A stretch of 64,000 nucleotides of DNA, from NCBI GenBank assembly GCA_949825045.1, contig OX463815.1, positions 25,969,356 to 26,033,355 on the forward strand. The letters run 5' to 3'. The first letter of the stretch is position 1, and each line of letters opens with the position of its first letter. The DNA comes from Argyresthia goedartella (lineage: Eukaryota > Arthropoda > Insecta > Lepidoptera > Argyresthiidae). The translations under genes were made by a program, and so were the position numbers. Positions 46,692-58,100 of this stretch are shown here, piece after piece. The notes under the pieces are model-generated. The model was not told the origin of the DNA, searched no databases, and saw nothing but the letters and a program-made list of their open reading frames with translations.

Positions 46692-47087
46692 ATATCGATA
46701 TCGATACCTGGTCGCTGTGTAAAGCCTCGTGCTACAACTCTGGCTTTTCTTGTGACGCTGTCATCTGGTCCAACTTTATTTCTTAGAACCATTTTGTAGT
46801 CAACGACTTTCACATCTTTGCCTTTCTTTTCGACTTTCCAGGTTCCGTTCTTGACATGTGCTCTTATTTCAGCTATTATGGCATCATGCCAGTACTCGTC
46901 GTTCTCATTTTCATCAGACAGGTAAGTTATTTCATTGAGTAAATGACTTTCTTGGCTTTCTTCAGTCTCGTCCAGTACATAATCTCTAGTCCATGCAGGT
47001 GGGTGCCTCTCTCTTTGCGGCCTCCCATTCTCAGGAATCTCTACTATCTCCGATGCCTCATCAAAGGATTCGTTTTCATCCAAGTCA
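46692..47087 (-). pseudogene. pol: Copia RT start, truncated
   Basis: It contains the beginning of the Copia-type reverse transcriptase (YWHDAIIAEI, NGTWKVE, RKARVVARGFTQ), ending after RPGID at the fusion with the LTR end. No catalytic YVDD is present. The upstream integrase frame is separated by a shift near 47100. Confidence 0.82.
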
Positions 47088-48557
47088 TCAGGATCTAGAG
47101 GTATGTAAGTTTTCCGGATTTTGAATTTCGTTATTCATTGTGTCATTTTTCCTCTCTGTAATTTCGATTTCTATTTCCTGTCTAATTTTGTTCTTTTTTC
47201 TTTTCTTTTTATTTTCTTTTTCTTTTTCAGGTGTGTTCGAGTGATGGCGTTCCTCTTTGTATACAAGGTTTTCATAATCCGTGTCTTTTTCTTTGAAGTA
47301 CATCTGATCTATAACCTTGATGTCCCTGCTTATCACCATGTCATCATCTTCAGGTATGTATACTCTGTATCCTTTTGTAGTCAACGAGTATCCCATGAAT
47401 ACGCCCTCTTTAGCGTGTTGAGTCAGCTTTCCTCGTCTGTTCTTTTTCAGGACAAAGGTCTTCCTGCCGAAAACGTGAAGATGATTGCCAGATGGTGTTC
47501 GGTCAATCCATTTCGTGAATGGTATCTCGCCGTTTAACGCTTTCGAAGGGCTACGGTTAATAAGGTAGTTGGCCGTATGTACCGCTTCTGCCCACAACTT
47601 TTTGGGTGCGTTTGCTTCGATCAACAGGCATCTGGCTTTGTCCAACAAAGATCTGTTCTTCCTCTCGCTTGTTCCATTTTCTTGCGGGGTATACACAGTG
47701 GTCAATCTTCTTTGGATTCCGTGTAGTTTGAGGAAATCGTCAAATTCCTTGTTGCGATATTCAGTGCCGTTGTCTGTCTGCAGGTGTTTTATCTTTTTGT
47801 TGTGGAACGTCTCGACTTCGCTTTTATATTGCTTAAAAGTGTTGAATACGTCACTTTTCTTCTTTATGAAGTAGACGTGGCAGTATCGAGTGAAATCGTC
47901 TATGAATGTGACGTAATATCTCGATCCCGCTAACGTTTCGCACTCGAAAGGCCCACATACGTCGCTATGGATAATTTCCAGCTTTTCCGTTGTGTAGAGG
48001 CCATCGTGTAGCGTAAATGGTAATCTTGACAGCTTGCCTTTTATGCAGGTTTCGCACGCTTCTAATTTTTCATCAGTCGGTCGCAATCCATACATTAGGT
48101 TGTCTTGGGCCATCTTCTTCAGATCCCTTTCATTTATATGGCCAAGTTTTCGATGCCATTCCATTAGGTTGCAGTCGTTGCTTTTTCGGGTGTAGTTTGA
48201 CACTTCTTTCTTCTCAAATTCGAAGTAGTATAGACCGTCTCTTCTCTGTGCTGTCAGTGACACCTCGCCGCTTTTTTCTACGATGTAGGCTTTATCTTTT
48301 TCGAAGATGACTTTATGTCCTCTGTCAGCTGTTTTGCCTACTGACAGTAGATTGACTGACACATCAGGAACAAACAACGTGTCTTTGAAGTTGTAGTCTA
48401 CTTTTTCTTGGCTGACTGTAACTTTTCCTTTGCCTTCAATTTTGCTCGTATATTTGTTCGATGCCAACTTTAGGGTTCCATTTTCAGGGGTCAGAGCCGA
48501 AAACATCGTCTTGTCGGCGCACATATGGGATGAGCAGCCGCTATCTAAACACCACAT
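47088..48557 (-). pseudogene. pol: Copia protease and integrase
   Basis: The 489-codon frame begins at the retropepsin WCLDSGCSSHM. It has the GAG-pre-integrase zinc region (WHRKLGHIN ... CETC) and integrase with HSDVCGPF, LQTDNGTEY and ENGTSERKNRSLLD, the D, D, E triad. A Lys/Glu-rich linker follows (EKEKENKKKRKKNK). The intact triad and protease suggest that the lesions are recent. Upstream, a one-base shift at about 48555 separates it from gag. Confidence 0.88.
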
Positions 48558-49369
48558 GTTTTATCGGTGCTTGAACTTGCAGTACTCAGGCAGACGTTAA
48601 AAGTTTTTGATTGGCTTCTGTTAGGTTTCTCATTTGAGCGATCGTTCTTGCCCCAACATGCCTCGGTAGTGTGGCCCTTCTTCTTGCAGTTCTTGCAGTA
48701 CAACTTCGTCTTATTTTTCTTGAAGTGGTATGCTTCACTACTTTCAGGTGCTTCGTTACCGCTCCTGGCCTGCTATTCTTCGAGAATCTTCACTTTCAGG
48801 TCGTCAGGATTAGGCAGTGTGTCTCTTGACTCGATGGCTATTCGGAAATTTTCGAATGACGTTGGCAAACTATAGAGGAGCATTATGCTGAGCAGTTCTG
48901 GCGGTATTTTTATTTCCATGTCGGCGAGTTTATCGACCACATCCATGAAGTTATTTAGATGATCACGGATGTCTTCGTCAGCTGTCATACGTTTGAGAAC
49001 TAGCTGTTTTAATAAGGTTGCCTTACGTGCGGGCCCGGTGCTTTGATATGTAGCTTTAAGTTTGTCCCATACAGATTTCGACGACGTGCATGTTTTTATT
49101 TGCTTGAGTTCTGAAGGTGACAGCAAAAGTAAAATTTCAGCTCTTGCCTTGAGGTCTTCCTTTTCGAACGCAGATTTTGCCGCCGCATCCGCAGTTGATG
49201 ACAGACTTTTATTTCCGCTTACGATATCCCAATAATCGTTTTTTATTAGGACGGCTTGCGCTTGTAGGCACCAAGTGTCATAATTTGACTTGGTCAATGG
49301 TTCGATATTTCGGTAACTCGTCGATGCCATATTTTTTACCTTTTTATTTGTAGATAATCGTATAACCAC
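48558..49369 (-). pseudogene. gag: Copia Gag
   Basis: The likely start is ATGGCATCG at about 49330, just after the primer-binding site. The UBN2-type Gag region has NYDTWCLQAQ, SVWDKLKATYQ and LLYSLPTSFENFR. A TAG (48773-48775) ends the frame, but it stays open beyond to a CX2CX4HX4C knuckle, CKNCKKKGHTTEAC (about 48660-48700). A frame shift then follows. Gag would bind the RNA. Confidence 0.85.
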
Positions 49370-49383
49370 GCTCTGCTACCATT
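49370..49383 (-). promoter_or_regulatory. Copia primer-binding site
   Basis: Directly after the end of the 5' LTR (minus strand), ATGGTAGCAGAG is complementary to the 3' end of initiator methionine tRNA (…CUCUGCUACCA). This is the place where reverse transcription starts in many Copia elements. Confidence 0.7.
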
Positions 49384-50016
49384 TGTTGGGGTTATTTAAC
49401 GTGGAAAGACATGGCGGACATAAAATACACATTTATTGTTAGTCTTTTACAATAACAGAATTGCATTGACAATCTGAAGTATCTTGTCACATTAATTTCA
49501 TACGGAGAACCATCGACAGTGCTGTGGCCAGTACTCACAATATCCTCGAACAATATCACCTGGATTTCAGTCTTTCAATCTTCTTTGTGCCATCCTGGAA
49601 GAAAATGCAGGGGTTGTCGGACGAAAACTTATTCACTGTAGAACAGTAATTTCATACTAACGATATATGTCACGTGTCACAGTGGTTATCAGCACAAAAC
49701 ACCTTATATTTTTTCGTATAATAGTCACGCAATACACTTTTTAGCAATAAACATATAATAATCCACTGAACACTACCGTAATAAAGAGAATCACCGAAAA
49801 AATTAACCTTTTCTTACATTCATTGCAACAAAACTAATTTTCGAAGTTTCACTAACACAGGGTAAAAAAAAACGCTAACTGTCGATTTCAAAATGTTCTT
49901 TTCTAATGTAGGTAAACCAATGAAACTGATTTACTGACATAGAATAGTCCTTGGCAGAGCTAGTTAAATCGTTGACTAGATATGGCGCTAGTCATAGTTT
50001 AACCCGGCCACCAACA
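49384..50016 (-). repeat. Copia 5' LTR
   Basis: This 633-base sequence has inverted TGTTGG/CCAACA ends. On the minus strand it ends with a stretch shared by the 30-base 3' LTR remnant. Its other flank is the presumed N-terminal part of the piggyBac-like gene. Confidence 0.8.
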
Positions 50017-50059
50017 GGCGGATAGTGTTGCTAACCACCATGGCTCAATCAGATATAGG

Positions 50060-50640
50060 TAAAAAAGGAGGTTTAAAAAAATGCATGCAACTCTAAAGCA
50101 TGGGGGACTCGCAGTCGCGTCGTCGCTTTGTTCCATGTGTGAAGGCCTCGATTAAGACAAAAGCGCTCGCCGACATCGGATACTTTATTATTGAGACAAT
50201 GCACTTCTCTTTTTAGAACGCATTGTTAAAAAAAAAAATACTACCATATTATTTTCTAATCTCGGTCCTTTGGTATTCAGTGCCTTGTGCTAATGGACAG
50301 ACTGATTGAGATTTATGACATCTCGTCCAACACTCAAGGACTTCTAGATAATACAGAAACTTATCAGCCATTGTATCAATACATAATACAAACGGTCCAA
50401 TAAATTTAGACTAATCTCAGATATGACAAACCTCGTTAAAGACTCACTACCGGCTATGAAGAACTTAACAAAAACTTGTTATACCTATAACAAACAAATA
50501 ATTTTTTTTTTTTCTGCGTGGGTAGTCCTACAAGGCAACAATAAATTTTACACTCCATAATTAATTTAATTTATTTAATAACTTACAATAATTTAATGAG
50601 TATTCAGTAATAATATTACTGGCCTGGACCCTTCACTGCA
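50060..50640. other. Unassigned stretch before LINE D
   Basis: It has poly(A) and poly(T) runs at about 50228 and 50505. It may include the 5' UTR of LINE D, but the 5' limit cannot be placed. Confidence 0.4.
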
Positions 50641-50666
50641 CATTCCCAATTGAAGAACACTACAAT

Positions 50667-51485
50667 TTGACCAGTCAACAACCACATAACCTCAAAATCA
50701 CAAGTATGGACCAGTATTCGGAGATTTCCAAAGGTATGGAAGATTTAATTTCCACATTCTCGGACCGGATGGACAAATATGACAGGGATCTACAGCTAGC
50801 TGCAACCTCTACCAGCCCCCAGGACATAAGTGGACTCGCGCAACAGTTTTCGGACTTCAAGTCCCTGATCTGGAAAGCTCTTGGAGTTCTGAAGTCGCAG
50901 ATTGAGCATCTGGGTTTTGGGCTTGACAGGCACGAGCAGATGATGCGGCGTAAGGTCCTGCTCGTTCACGGCGTGGCTGAAGAACCGGAGGAGCAACCTG
51001 TTGCCGTTCTGACTGCAGTGTTGGCTAACCGCCTGAAGTCTTCAGATGATTGTCTCGGTGCAATCAAAGTGGTTCATCGCTTGGGTGCCAAAGGAGCGAA
51101 GACTAGGCCCCTCCTTGTGCGTTTTACATCCCACGAGGCACGCAGCGAGGTGTGGGATTCTAAGAAGGCCCTAAAAGGTACGGGCATCACGTTAACTGAG
51201 TTCCTGACGAAGTCACGTCACGATGTCTTTATGGCGGCTCGCCAACACATTGGCGTCAGCAACTCCTGGACAACCGATGGCCGTATTTTCGTGCAGCTGC
51301 CAAACAAGACTCGTCGGAAGGTCGAGTGCTGGGCGGAGTTGCGGCCGCTTATGGACAAATTTCCCAGCAAAGAGCCCCCTCAGTCAGCCGTTAAGGGGAA
51401 GAAGCCTGCTGTGGACATGTCGGCGGCCTCCACCAGGGGCGTTGTCACCAGAAGAGGAGCGTCTCAGGCTCGGGCAGCCAAATAG
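50667..51485 (+). CDS. LINE D ORF1 protein
   Basis: This 272-codon ORF is intact. It has a Gln/Glu-rich helical N-terminus that may form a coiled coil (residues 10-90), a central fold resembling the RNA-binding domains of LINE ORF1 proteins (RRKVLLVHGVAEEPEEQP, then AIKVVHRLG and RPLLVRFTS), and a C-terminal basic tail. It would coat LINE RNA and act as a chaperone. The start at 50667 is the first in-frame ATG; a second Met at residue 14 is possible. Confidence 0.78.
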   Translation: MTSQQPHNLKITSMDQYSEISKGMEDLISTFSDRMDKYDRDLQLAATSTSPQDISGLAQQFSDFKSLIWKALGVLKSQIEHLGFGLDRHEQMMRRKVLLVHGVAEEPEEQPVAVLTAVLANRLKSSDDCLGAIKVVHRLGAKGAKTRPLLVRFTSHEARSEVWDSKKALKGTGITLTEFLTKSRHDVFMAARQHIGVSNSWTTDGRIFVQLPNKTRRKVECWAELRPLMDKFPSKEPPQSAVKGKKPAVDMSAASTRGVVTRRGASQARAAK

Positions 51486-52058
51486 TGCAGTGAGGTTATG
51501 CAAGCGGTAGATGTCACATGCTCAGTTAAATCGCGGTCTCCATTCGACGCCCCCGTATAATTATGCTGTTTCTCATGTTTTTTGAGGTAGATTGTCTTTT
51601 TAACTTATTATTTTTACTTTTCTGTTTCGCTAAATCCTCAGAACAACTTTACTTGTCAATGTCAATGCCTGCTGTCATTTCACGCGACCGGTGTTGTCAT
51701 TTTTGTTTTTTTTAATACGTTCCGATTTCTGCATCGCTGCGCAGTAGCGGTAACTCTCGCTCGTGTTTTGTTTTGTCTTGTTTATAGTCTAACGATAAAG
51801 TGTGTTGTTTTTGTGTTATTTTTTTTTTGGTTACTTTTATTATTGTGTGTTTATCTAGATTCCTTTCAGCATTCCTGTGTAGTTAGGGTCTGGGTCAGTA
51901 TTTATTTATTTATTTATTTATTAAGTAGTGTAGTTAACTACTCAGTTATTGAGTAGGCAACTTTTATCCATATTTTTAAAAAAAAATTGTACTACTGTAC
52001 CCCAGCATAATTATTTATATTGTATTTATATATTTAAGTAGGTATATTCTTATTTTAC
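51486..52058 (+). other. LINE D spacer between ORF1 and ORF2
   Basis: It is AT-rich and has no ORF of note. It includes a TTTA microsatellite (about 51899-51923). A 573-base spacer is long for a LINE, so ORF2 translation here would need reinitiation or internal entry. Confidence 0.5.
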
Positions 52059-54994
52059 ATGGATAGTTTATGTAATATTGATAATAGTTTCTTCTCTTGT
52101 TCTTCAACCGACGACTACATTAGTGCGGAGAGTGATAACTCCCTTGTGGAAGAAACACTATCCGCCAAACTGACTTCTGTCTTTGCTGGACTCGATAATA
52201 ATTTTAACATCGTTCACATCAACGCTCAGAGTATCCACACGAGTTACCCGGACCTACTCGAGGCTTTCAGTAGTAAACATGTGGATGGTATACTTGTATC
52301 AGAATCATTTCTTAAACCGACATTACCTTCCACTATGTACTCGCTGCCTGGGTTCCAGCTCTACCGGAACGACAGAGTTGGCAAAGCTGATGGCGGGGTG
52401 GCTATTTACATTCGCTCGGATATCCCTTGCAGAGTTGTTAGTGCTTCACCGAGTGAGTACTCCGAATCCGCAGAACATCTCTTCCTTGAAATTTGTCTTC
52501 GCCATAATAAAGTTCTACTCGGTGTTCTCTACAGTCCCTCACTTCACATCGATTATTTCGACTCATTTGAGTCTTTGCTCAGTGAGCTAACTCCTCTTTA
52601 TAATGATACCCCCATTCTCGGCGATTTCAATACATGCCTTCTCAAAAACGATTCCCGCTCTGCCAAACTTCAGTCCATTATAAACTCTTTCAATTTACAT
52701 ATTCTTCCTCTCAACGCTACTCATTTCCAACCACATTGTACTCCCTCTCTCCTTGATCTCATGATAGTTTCTAATTTGGAAAAGGTTGCTACACAAGGAC
52801 AGTTTAACTCTCCTTTCTCCTATCATCACCTGATTTACCTCTCTTATAAGAGCAAAACCCCCAAGAGCAGAGCAAAATTTATCCACACTCGTAGCTTCAA
52901 GGGCATTAATTCTGAATCCCTTAAATCTGATGCCGCGTCGATCGACTGGTCCCCCGTCATCTCCAGTGAGTCCGTTGATGACAAGATCCACCATTTCAAT
53001 ACAATCATTCTGGGACTGTTCGACAAGCATGCACCGGTCAAGAAGGTCAAGGTAAAACACCTTCCAGCTCCATGGCTCACTGATGCTATTAGGCATCTGA
53101 TGACTAAACGCAACAAAGCCAAATGCCTCTACAAAAAGGAGCCTACAGCCGAAAATTTTTCCATCTTCAAATGCCTTCGAAACCGGTGCAATCGCATGTG
53201 TCGTGACACCAAGCGTCGCCACATCTTTCAGAGCATTGAGAGTTACACTCCGGGTCAAGTATGGAAATTCCTCAAAACGCCTGGTATCGGCAAGACTCAG
53301 GATGAATTGATTGGTAATGTTGATCTCAGTGGTATCAACAAATTCTTCTCGGTCCCCCCTGTCGTCATGACTCCTTTTGTAAAGGATTCCACGCTTTGTC
53401 ACTTGCGCACGAAGTCAGCTCCTACCTCCACTCCTTTTGACTTTAGACTTGTCGGAATCGATGCGGTTAAAAAGGCTGTGCTCGCTATTTCCTCTAAAGC
53501 TATAGGATTTGATAATATATGTTCCAAAATGATCAGCATTGTACTTGACGAGCTCCTTCCTGCTATAACTCACATTATAAACTACTCTCTCTCCAGTTTC
53601 TCCTTCCCTAATGTGTGGGAAAAAGCTTTAGTTATCCCTTTACACAAAACATCTAATCCCTCCTCCTTTAAAGAGTTTCGTCCAATTTCCATCCTGCCAA
53701 TCCTCTCCAAAGTCCTTGAATCCATAGTCCATGCTCAGCTCTCCTCCTACCTTTCCTCTAACAAGTTGCTGAACAAATTTCAGTCCGGATTTAGGTCGGG
53801 TCACAGTACCGTAGCGGCCTTACTCAAAGTCACTGATGACATTCAGCACGCGATGGATAAGAAACAGCTCTCTGTGATAGCACTTTTGGACTTTAGCAGC
53901 GCCTTTAACTGCGTCGATTTTGACATTCTCGTTGAGATACTGAAGTCCCTGAATGTGTCCTCCGACTCTGCTAGCTGGTTTGATTCGTACCTGAGAGGGC
54001 GACAGCAGCGTATCAAGTCGGAGGAGACATCAACAGAGTGGTGTGACCTCTTTGCGGGAGTGCCCCAAGGTGGTATACTGTCTCCCCTTCTTTTCTCTAT
54101 CTTCATTAATTCCATCTCGGATGGACTCTCCTCATCTTATCATCTTTATGCCGACGATCTCCAGGTTTACCGACATTTTTCTCTTCATGATATGGCCTCA
54201 GCCGTAGAACTGTTAAATGTAGATCTTGATAAAATCAGGGACTGGGCCAATTCTTATGGGCTACTAGTGAACCCTAGTAAGTCTCAGGCTATGATTATTG
54301 GTTCCAGGTACTCCCATAACTCATTACAGTATTTGTCCATTGCTCCTGTAACATATGACGGAACCATAATCTCATATAGCACGAAGGCCAAAAATCTAGG
54401 AGTTTTCTTCGATAACCAACTGTCCTGGTCAGTCCATGTCGGCGAGGTAAGGCGGCGAGTCTTTGCCAGTTTCCACTCTCTCAGGCGTCTTCAAAACTTC
54501 CTGCCTCGTCGGACAAAGATCACGCTCAGTCTCTCCTCCTCCCCCTGATCGATTACGCAGATGTCTGCTGGGCTAGCGTGACTGAAGAGCAACTGAACAA
54601 ACTCGAGCGACTTCAAAACCTCGGGATTCGGTTTGTTTTTAGTCTGCGCAAGTTTGACCACGTATCAGAGTATCGCAGGGAGCTGAAATGGCTCCCGATT
54701 CGTCTTCGCCGGGATTCCCACATCCTCATTTGCCTCTTCAACATTTTATATAATCCTCGCTATCCTGGCTTCTTACGAGATCGTTTCGAATTTCTGTCCC
54801 CGGATAGGCCACGGAGATCGCACACGGTCGCTACTTACAACTCCGCAACACAATACTGCCGCCTATGAACATGGGTTCCGACTTCGCGCCATCCAACTCT
54901 GGAACAAACTCCCCAACGCTATTAGAGACAGTCCGTCTCTCAACATATTTAAAAGTCGGTTGAAAGTCTTTCTGTACCTTATTAAATCTAAGTA
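52059..54994 (+). pseudogene. LINE D ORF2: endonuclease and RT
   Basis: The first 829 codons hold the apurinic-type endonuclease (HINAQSIHT, SESFLKP, GDFNTC near 52621) and the reverse transcriptase (YADD at 54147-54158, GVPQGGILSPLLFS). A one-base change near 54540 shifts the frame; the next part (54578-54868) reads LERLQNLGIRF and WLPIRLRRDSH. A second shift near 54850 moves to the conserved LWNKLPNAIRD end. The enzyme would nick target DNA and prime reverse transcription. It is disabled only by the C-terminal lesions. Confidence 0.87.
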
Positions 54995-55230
54995 GTTTTG
55001 TTTAGGTTTTTTTTTTTTTTTTAACATATTTATATAGGTACATAATTCTGGTATTTATGTACATATTGCTAAGTAGTTTATTGTGTTTAATTATTTTGTT
55101 TTATGTTGTGCACTTAGGTCTACCTGTTGGAAGAAATCTCTTTATAGAGATAAGCTCGCCTTTGTCATGTCTTCTCCATTTTCCACTGTAAAATCTGTTA
55201 TTTTGTGCAATAAAGTATATTGAAAAATAT

Positions 55231-55429
55231 GTATTACAAAGACTTGGCTTCGGCCTAATTGAAAACGTTTACCCTGAAGAAGACTTACAAAGAATTGGCT
55301 TCGGCCTGGCATATAATAACGGATTTGACTGGTTTATCTCTAATCGAGAAAGGCGCTAATTTTCTGTGGGAAAAGTTTTAGATAGATTTTTAGTGTTAAA
55401 ACCCTCGCATTCTGCGCTTCTAGCGCGAA
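55231..55429. other. Short junction stretch
   Basis: Two near-copies of CTTACAAAGAATTGGCTTCGGCCT-like sequence (about 55237-55258 and 55287-55309) lie just after LINE D. They may be a small tandem duplication or the 5' UTR start of LINE J. Confidence 0.4.
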
Positions 55430-55928
55430 AATGAGCCGTCAAAAGCCCAAGAAACGAAAATCGGACGACCGACTCTGACTCCGACCCGGACCCCACGGAC
55501 GATGAAAGGACCAAATATCTCACGTTTAAAGCCAAATCCTATTCACGCAAATACCCGGACAACCTCGGTAATGTAGAAATATTTTTTTTCTGGCCCACTG
55601 AAGGAACTCGAATGGCAGTTTCCAAAAACACGCAAAGGCACAGTATAAATGGGATAAAACATATGCGCACTATAAATAAATATAAAGTAGGCATGATATT
55701 TGACAACGCGAACAACGCCAACATGTTCCTGTCGTATAAAAAGTTTCTTGACGAGCTAAAGTTGACAGCGTCGATACCGGCAGGCACCACAGAAGTCACT
55801 GGAGTTCTTACGAGAGTCCCATTTGAAATGTCTAATTACAAGATCTTTTCTCTGATTGACAGCAAGAGAAACGTCATTCAAGTACGCCGGATCATGCGCC
55901 GCACGAAAGCGGCAGTCGGTTAGGTGAG
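55430..55928 (+). pseudogene. LINE J ORF1, first part
   Basis: It reads as a Jockey-type ORF1 (gag-like) protein: an acidic DSDPDPTDDERTKYL segment, GTRMAVSKNTQRHSINGIKHMRT, and then the TTEVTGVLTRVPFEMSNY and IRRIMRR-like fold. The first bases are frame-shifted (stop near 55479). The copy stops at the duplicated GTTAGGTGAG where the retroposon is inserted. Confidence 0.75.
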
Positions 55929-56420
55929 TCGAACATAATATAACCAATCAATCATAATTAATGTAATCAATCACTGATTAATCAATCAGAACAGCGGCTT
56001 TGTGGTTTGCAAACATTGCAGTCAGAGCCTCTTTTAATCTGATGCCAAGTTTTAAAAAATGTGTTATAAAGATCATACAAGATAACTACGAATTTCAAAC
56101 GTTGCCCAGTCATTAAATTTAGATTTACCGCTGTAGGCACTGATTTTCATTAATTTACAAATTTATTGCATTCTGTTTGAATAATGTTGAAGAAGTCTGA
56201 ATAGATTTGGGTTCTGTTCATTAAAATCCAGTACTGGCAAATTTATATGAACATTTTTGATGTTTAAGGCCTATAAAATGATAATTCAGTCTTAAACTTA
56301 CTAGCAATTGGGAATGAATCTGTTTGACCGCTGTGATCAGAAGGTAAGCAGTTAATTACATTTTTACTTGTGAATATAAATACATGACATAAATTAAATT
56401 ATTAGAATAAAGTAGTTTAA
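55929..56420 (+). mobile_element. 492-bp retroposon with 10-bp target duplication
   Basis: GTTAGGTGAG occurs at 55919-55928 and at 56421-56430, exactly flanking a segment that ends AATAAAGTAGTTTAA. The body is AT-rich, with no ORF. It looks like the reverse-transcribed 3' end of a polyadenylated RNA or a LINE 3' UTR. There are no terminal inverted repeats. The source is not recognised. Confidence 0.75.
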
Positions 56421-56430
56421 GTTAGGTGAG

Positions 56431-56843
56431 CTGGAGCCGTCGCAGACGGTGGCGGTCACCTTCGCATCCACTGAACTGCCTGACTTCGTCTACCTGGACA
56501 GATGGCGCCACGAGGTCAAAACTTGTATAAATGCTGTCATTGCCAAGGAAATCATGTTGCAATATCTTCGCAGTGCCCAATCAAAAAACAAAAAATGACT
56601 GAAGCACAAATTAAGGCCAAGACAGTACCGTACGCGGAATTATTTAATGAAAAATCATTCCACCACCTAAATCCCCAGAAATCATTCTCATCCCTACTTA
56701 ACTCCGACCTGTTCATGAATCTCATGGTACAGACTATCGTCATAATTGTATCGTCACTTAACAAAAACAACGAAACCATCACTTCAAACAGCATGGAATC
56801 TAATATAAAGGAAACATTTACTGATAATAAAAAACAACAATAA
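56431..56843 (+). pseudogene. LINE J ORF1, second part
   Basis: It continues ORF1: ELEPSQTVAVTF and PDFVYLDRWRHEV, a conserved block before the zinc knuckles. After a frame change comes the knuckle region CCHCQGNHVAISSQC (about 56532-56576). The ORF ends in a Lys/Asn-rich tail. ORF1 would bind LINE RNA. Confidence 0.75.
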
Positions 56844-56869
56844 TTAAAAATTGATAATATAGGCACAAT

Positions 56870-58079
56870 AAACATAGTACAATGGAACGCACAAAGCATA
56901 TTATGTAATAGACATATTTTTTACAAATTCCTAATTGACAATAATATACATATCGCAATAGTTTCAGAAACTTGGCTACGGCCTGAACAAAAAATAAATT
57001 TTAAAGGATACTCAATAGAAAGAAACGAAACAGGAAACTTGCATAACGGCGTAGCCATTCTTGTACATAAGAAAATTTCTTATAATAAAATTCAAACATA
57101 CTCTGATAACGCTCTACCAAATATTTGTGTTAGGATTAAAACTTGCAATAAATAAGTATAGTTAGTATGTATTGTCCATCTAGTTCTCTACCAAAATTTG
57201 ATAGTAAGAAATTAGATTCTTTGATAAAAAGCATCCCGAAACCTATGGTTTTAGCTGGAGATTTTAATGCTCATCATACTGCTTGAGGCTATTCCTATAT
57301 TAAGCCTCGTGGTAGGCAACTTCTTGATGTGATTGATGATAATCATCGAGTACTTCTGAATGAAGGTCAGGTGACAACAGTTGGAACGCATACTTGGCGT
57401 CCAAATGCACTTGATTTAACTATTGCTTCTCCATCACTATCGTTATGTAGTAATTGCTCTGTACACGATGATCCATTAGGCAGCTACCATCTTCCTGTAA
57501 TAACGAAAATCAATATTATCAACACATCCCAAAACAATCCGATCTTAATGGGTGGTGAGCCATAAGTTTCCAAATTACCGTCTAGTTAACTGAAAGTTAT
57601 ACACAGAATCAGTTGATAATTTGTAGCAAAACTTTCAGATAAATCCTAGCTCTCCTGAGGATACATATAGAAGCTTTTTTTTCTATTTTACATGACAGTA
57701 TTCTAAAAGCTTTACCTTCAACCAAAGACCAATCCATCAGTACTTCAAATACAAAAAAAGAAAAGAAACAGGCCTCCGCTTCCATGATGGAACAGCAAAT
57801 GTCATGAAGCAGTATTAAGATCAAAAGAAGCTTATATAACTTTTAAGCATGATCCTGCAGAACAGATTTACATTAACTTTAAGAAACTTCAAGCTCAGAA
57901 AAAGCTCACCTTGAAAGTCGAATATAGCAATAGTTGGGCTGATCTCTGCCAAAGCTTCAATAGAAACACACGAATGTCTGTGATCTGGAATCACATGAAA
58001 AAGTTTAATAAAACTTTTAATTTTACTTTTAAACTTTTAAAAGCAATACAGGTAACAATTCATGGGTTCCTGAATTCTT
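56870..58079 (+). pseudogene. LINE J endonuclease and linker
   Basis: The endonuclease begins NIVQWNAQSI and has AIVSETWLRPE (Glu), then GDFNAHH (about 57260) with an in-frame TGA. LNEGQVTTVGTHTWRPNALDLTI and the final SYHLPVI follow in a shifted frame. The linker is recognisable to about 58065 (KEAYITFKHDP). Several stops break it. Confidence 0.78.
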
Positions 58080-58100
58080 CAAAGTCAAAGTCAAAGTCAA

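Larger units (their letters stand above)
46662..50016 (-). mobile_element. Copia element with 3' deletion
   Basis: The 5' LTR is complete at 49384-50016 (minus orientation, TGTTGG...CCAACA). At the other end only the outermost 30 bases of the 3' LTR remain (46662-46691), fused directly to the start of the RT domain. The rest of RT, RNase H and most of the 3' LTR are missing. No matching target duplication is visible (ATATC left, GGCGG right). It sits in the piggyBac-like element, so it is younger than that element. Confidence 0.82.
44646..50059 (-). mobile_element. piggyBac-like element containing a Copia element
   Basis: The terminal sequences 44646-44664 and 50041-50059 are inverted copies with 17 of 19 matches (CCxATATCTxATTGAGCCA). 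Similarity fades further out. Between them lies a minus-strand piggyBac-type transposase (44927-46661), interrupted near its N-terminus by the Copia element (46662-50016). A TTAA target is not seen at either end, so the exact limits are uncertain. The start codon region MVVSNTIR near 50020-50043 may belong to the transposase, beyond the insertion. Confidence 0.6.
50641..55230 (+). mobile_element. LINE family D, near full length
   Basis: It holds ORF1 (50667-51485), a 573-base spacer and ORF2 (52059-54548, shifted and resumed to about 54994). The 3' UTR has the hairpin ATCTCT-TTAT-AGAGAT at 55136-55151, then AAGCTCGCC and AATAAAGTA. It is colinear with the fragments at 7106-7869 and 17444-18320. 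A CR1/Daphne-like member of the Jockey superfamily is likely. Two frame shifts near the end of ORF2 inactivate it. Confidence 0.85.

Noticed and set aside
47121..48310. Plus-strand ORFs of 97-138 codons
   Set aside because: They are antisense shadows of the Copia pol on the minus strand, which has clear domain motifs.
52695..53402. 235-codon minus-strand ORF
   Set aside because: It is the antisense of LINE D ORF2, which is strongly supported by RT and endonuclease motifs.
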